NCBI GenBank assembly: GCA_025980355.1
Contig: JAICXR010000134.1
Location: forward strand, 1-7,980
DNA length: 7,980 nt
Reading direction: 5' to 3'
Source of the DNA: Chloroflexota bacterium
GTDB taxonomy: Bacteria > Chloroflexota > UBA4733
Shown: one piece after another, positions 5,462 to 7,980 of the stretch
How the letters are laid out: every line of letters begins with the position of its first letter
How positions within the stretch are numbered: position 1 is the stretch's first letter
Made by a program: the position numbers and the translations under genes
The notes under the pieces: generated by a model
Databases searched by the model: none
Told to the model about the DNA's origin: nothing
The model's input: only the letters and a program-made list of their open reading frames with translations

Positions 5462-6862
5462 TTACTCGACCGACCGCAACAGGCGCATCGTCGTCGCCTG
5501 CAGCAGCTCCCCGGCCTCCGCCGCGACGCGGCAGGCGCGGTCTACCTCGTAGCCCCCTTCCGGATAGGATGCCCGCGTGGGGAAGTACCCGGCCGAGCCG
5601 TCGGTGTAGCCGCCGATGGCCGTCCAGGGGAACGGCGATGCTTCTTTGATCGCCATCCCGAACTCACAGAAGAGCTCCGTCGGGTTGAAGGCGAGGGCGG
5701 CGTCGCCGAGCCGTAGGACCGAAAGTTCGCCTTCCACCACCGGCAGCACCCCGGTCTCCAACGCCTCGAGGCCCTTGCGCGCCCGTTCCAGCCCCCGCTG
5801 ATTCCACTCCTTGGCGCCAAGATTCCCTTCCTGCGCCGCCAACCGCTCCCGCTCTGCTTCCAACCGGGCGATCCGCTCCCTGGCCGCCTCCTTCGAGGGC
5901 GGGAGGAGACCGGGGAAGGCCGCCGTTTCGTGGGCCATCCGTACGGGGGTGCCGGTGATTGGTTGCGCCAGGAGGGCAACCCGCACCGCCTCCGCCCCCA
6001 GCGCCCGGCCCAGGCGGAGCGGGTGATCCCAATCCGGGCCCATGAGGACCGGGTTGATGTTCCCGCAAGCGCCCTGTACGTAGAGCGCCGTCCCACCCAC
6101 CAGCTCTTCGACGATGCCCCGCGTCACCGCCGGGAAGTCGGCCGAGATCATGCGCATCTGGCTGGAGAGGGAGACGGGGTGGCAGGCGTAGTTGACGAGC
6201 ACGGCGACTGGCTCCGCAGCGCGCTGCAGCCAGCCGAGCGGGGCGCCCGGCGTCACCGGCTCGCCATCGGCCACGTCGAAACGCCAGACCTGCACTTCGC
6301 TGTCCAGCGCCCCCCCCGGGTTCTGGCCCAGGATGATGTTCCCATCCGGTCGGCGCTCCCGGCGATTGATGCCGATCTTGACGCTGCCACGCCCCGCCGC
6401 CAGCGTGACGGGCCGGCGCGCCGCGTCGGCCATCGCCACGACACCGGCGATGTGGTGCGGCAGCGCCGCCTGGTAGGCCAGCTCCGGTCCCCCGCCATCA
6501 CCGTCGCGCGGCGCGTTGAGCGCCGGCCCGAAATGGGTATGGCTGCAGGAGAGGATGACGTGCGTGCTTGGGATGCCGGTCACGCGCTCCACCTGGGCTT
6601 TGATCGCCGCGGTGACGGTGTCGGCGTGCATGCCGATAATGTCCGCCGTGACCAGCGCCACGCGGCTGTCGGCCTCGCCGCTCGGCGCCCGCTCCGCCAG
6701 CACCAGCGCCGTCGCCAGCAGGTCGTCGTGGACGCCGACGGCGGGCCCTCGTCCGGCAAAGCCCACCATGGCGATCCCCACCGGCGGCGTGATCACCACC
6801 CGGGCGACACCAGCGGACAGGCCGCCGTCACGGCTACCGGCGCCATTCTCGCGTTCCATCAT
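5462..6862 (-). CDS. Neutral/alkaline ceramidase-family hydrolase (cytosolic, substrate unknown)
   Basis: A 466-residue protein matching the neutral/alkaline non-lysosomal ceramidase N-terminal domain family (zinc-dependent amidases). Landmarks in order: AGVARVVITPPVGIAMVGFAGRG (17-39), VHDDLLATALVL (44-55), LVTADIIGM (70-78), SCSHTHFGP (105-113, likely zinc ligand His110), NYACHPVSL (224-232, His228), YVQGACGNINP (261-271), FNPTELFCEFG (392-402, Glu396) and GYFPTRASYPEGGYE (425-439). Candidate zinc ligands are thus present. The catalytic-serine motif GDVSPN of characterised ceramidases reads GNINPV here, with Asn270 replacing the nucleophilic Ser. Residues ~323-366 are a highly charged helical, probably coiled-coil insertion. 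There is no signal peptide, so it is probably cytosolic, unlike secreted ceramidases. It is shorter than them (about 650-750) and lacks their C-terminal Ig-like domain. Two adjacent ATGs (6862, 6859) are possible starts. It lies between two solute-binding protein genes, so an imported small molecule is the likeliest substrate. Confidence 0.85.
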   Translation of the reverse strand: MMERENGAGSRDGGLSAGVARVVITPPVGIAMVGFAGRGPAVGVHDDLLATALVLAERAPSGEADSRVALVTADIIGMHADTVTAAIKAQVERVTGIPSTHVILSCSHTHFGPALNAPRDGDGGGPELAYQAALPHHIAGVVAMADAARRPVTLAAGRGSVKIGINRRERRPDGNIILGQNPGGALDSEVQVWRFDVADGEPVTPGAPLGWLQRAAEPVAVLVNYACHPVSLSSQMRMISADFPAVTRGIVEELVGGTALYVQGACGNINPVLMGPDWDHPLRLGRALGAEAVRVALLAQPITGTPVRMAHETAAFPGLLPPSKEAARERIARLEAERERLAAQEGNLGAKEWNQRGLERARKGLEALETGVLPVVEGELSVLRLGDAALAFNPTELFCEFGMAIKEASPFPWTAIGGYTDGSAGYFPTRASYPEGGYEVDRACRVAAEAGELLQATTMRLLRSVE

Positions 6863-6909
6863 TCGTCATTCCACCATCTAATCGTCTCGCGCGTCCACAG
6901 CAGGTGAGG

Positions 6910-7980
6910 TCACGGGTCGGTCTGCTTGAGGATGGAGTTGAGCTGGGATTCCAGCGCGGAGAGGCCCGATTGCACGGAGACGGTGTTGGCCCAGATGTCG
7001 GTCAGGGTCTTGGTGTAGGCCGCGCTGATCTGGTCCGCGCCCAGCACCTTCTCTTCCGGGTTGGCCAGGGCGATCTTCGGGGCGTCGATGGCGTAGCCCT
7101 GCGTGATATCCGGCGTCCAGCGCGGGATCGGCGTCGGGTAGTTGAGCGGCGCGGGCGCGCTGCCGATGGTCTCGACGATGAAATGGGACCAGGGCATCGC
7201 CGGCTTGTGCGTGAAGGCCTTGAGCACCGTGAGCCGCTCGTCGGGATGCTTGGTGCCGCTGGCCGGCAGCAATCCGTAGCCATAAAAGTAGGTCACCGGC
7301 TGCACGCCCTGGTGCGGCGGCACGGCGGTCGCGCCGAGGTCGTCCCAGGTGTCGGTCTTGCCGGCGTTGAGCAGCGTACCGAGCGGGAACCAGACCTCGA
7401 TCTCCATGGCGACGGCGAGCTCCTGCTTCCAGGCATTGGACGGCGAGGTCTTACCCTCGGTCGCTCCCGAGTCCATGAACTTCTTCCAGAAGGACACGGC
7501 GTTGATCGCCTCCGGCGTCGCCACGTTGATCTTGGTGGGATGGTCGCCGTCGAAGCTGTACATGTCGCCGCCCCAGCGCTTGATGTAGCCGGCCAGGTTC
7601 TGCGGCAGCCGGCTCGTATAGATCACGAAGCCGATGCGCTGCTGCTGCCCGCCGCTCTGCCGGGTGGTCTTCATGGCGATGTCGAGCTCCTCCTCGACCG
7701 TCTTCGGCGGCGCCGTGATGCCGGAGTCGCGGAAGTAGGACTTGCGGTAGACGTAGCCCAGCGGCTGGAACTCGGTCGGGTAGCCGTACACCTTGCCCTG
7801 GAAGGTGAGACGATCGCCGGCGCCGGGATAGTAGTTCTGCTTGACGTAGGTCTGCTCGTCGGCGGGCAGGGGATCGACCAGCTGGTTGGTCGCCATGACC
7901 TTGCTGCTGATCCAGGAGTGGTAGATCTCCGGCGGGTCGCCGCTCACCTTGGCGAGGGTCATCTCCTCCTGCCACTTGGC
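6910..7980 (-). CDS. ABC transporter family 1 solute-binding protein (5' end outside window)
   Basis: The last 356 codons of a second extracellular solute-binding protein. The frame stays open through the window end, reading AKWQEE before the ATG at 7960-7962. That ATG is internal: homology runs through it, and the purine-rich bases before it are directly adjacent, too close for an RBS. The missing part should hold the signal peptide and about 80-100 residues. Visible landmarks: KVSGDPPEIYHSW, the 'sG..PDi' region; FQGKVYGYPTEFQPLGYVYRKSYFRDSGI, the classic GK.YG.P...Y.YRK..F..G segment; IKRWGGDMYSFDGD; and GTKHPDERLTVLKAF. It ends with a helix, LESQLNSILKQTDP. It shares the fold but little detailed sequence with the lipoprotein at 3835-5445, so it is not a recent duplicate. 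It is probably the first of the four minus-strand genes seen here, 47 bp upstream of the hydrolase. Confidence 0.92.
   Translation of the reverse strand, partial: AKWQEEMTLAKVSGDPPEIYHSWISSKVMATNQLVDPLPADEQTYVKQNYYPGAGDRLTFQGKVYGYPTEFQPLGYVYRKSYFRDSGITAPPKTVEEELDIAMKTTRQSGGQQQRIGFVIYTSRLPQNLAGYIKRWGGDMYSFDGDHPTKINVATPEAINAVSFWKKFMDSGATEGKTSPSNAWKQELAVAMEIEVWFPLGTLLNAGKTDTWDDLGATAVPPHQGVQPVTYFYGYGLLPASGTKHPDERLTVLKAFTHKPAMPWSHFIVETIGSAPAPLNYPTPIPRWTPDITQGYAIDAPKIALANPEEKVLGADQISAAYTKTLTDIWANTVSVQSGLSALESQLNSILKQTDP

Noticed and set aside
7960..7962. ATG as the true start of the truncated binding protein
   Set aside because: The frame continues upstream to the window edge, the GGAGGAG abuts the ATG with no spacer, and a start here would lack a signal peptide and the first strand of the fold.
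1..7980. CRISPR array, tRNA or rRNA genes
   Set aside because: No regularly spaced repeats apart from the coding 30-bp linker repeat, no cloverleaf-like T-loop sequence, and no rRNA signatures were seen.

Overview
The window is GC-rich throughout and looks like a chromosomal segment of a free-living heterotroph. It has densely packed genes, a predicted Tat-exported lipoprotein solute-binding protein and a second family 1 solute-binding protein, a PhnX-like HAD hydrolase and a StsC-like aminotransferase. This combination suggests a Chloroflexota lineage (Thermomicrobia/Sphaerobacter-like) or an actinobacterium, but no marker gene is present, so the assignment is an inference.

Left part (1-2460): a phosphonatase-like HAD hydrolase (55-723, +) faces an aldo/keto reductase (893-1840, -). 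The 169 bp between them is almost filled by a 139-bp nested inverted repeat (733-871) with perfect 27-bp ends. After a 191-bp divergent gap comes a small 115-codon gene of unknown function (2032-2379, +). The next convergent junction (2380-2466) carries a strong hairpin containing a third copy of the same 23-bp repeat core.

Right part (2467-7980): four minus-strand genes look like one transcription unit, read from right to left. They are a 5'-truncated extracellular sugar-type solute-binding protein (6910 to beyond the window end), a cytosolic neutral/alkaline ceramidase-fold hydrolase (5462-6862), a second Tat-exported lipoprotein solute-binding protein with a long Ala/Ser/Thr linker (3835-5445), and a DegT/DnrJ/EryC1/StrS PLP aminotransferase (2467-3768). 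Gaps are 47, 16 and 66 bp.

Taken together, the right-hand cluster looks like an uptake-and-catabolism (or modification) locus. Two different binding proteins would capture a carbohydrate, polyol or amino-sugar-like compound, with permeases presumably outside the window. A cytosolic amidase/esterase-like hydrolase would then process it, and a PLP enzyme would add or remove an amino group on a keto-sugar or keto-cyclitol. The substrate cannot be read from the sequence. The most unusual points are the repeat family at both convergent junctions and the ceramidase-family protein, which has Asn where the characterised enzymes have their nucleophilic Ser.
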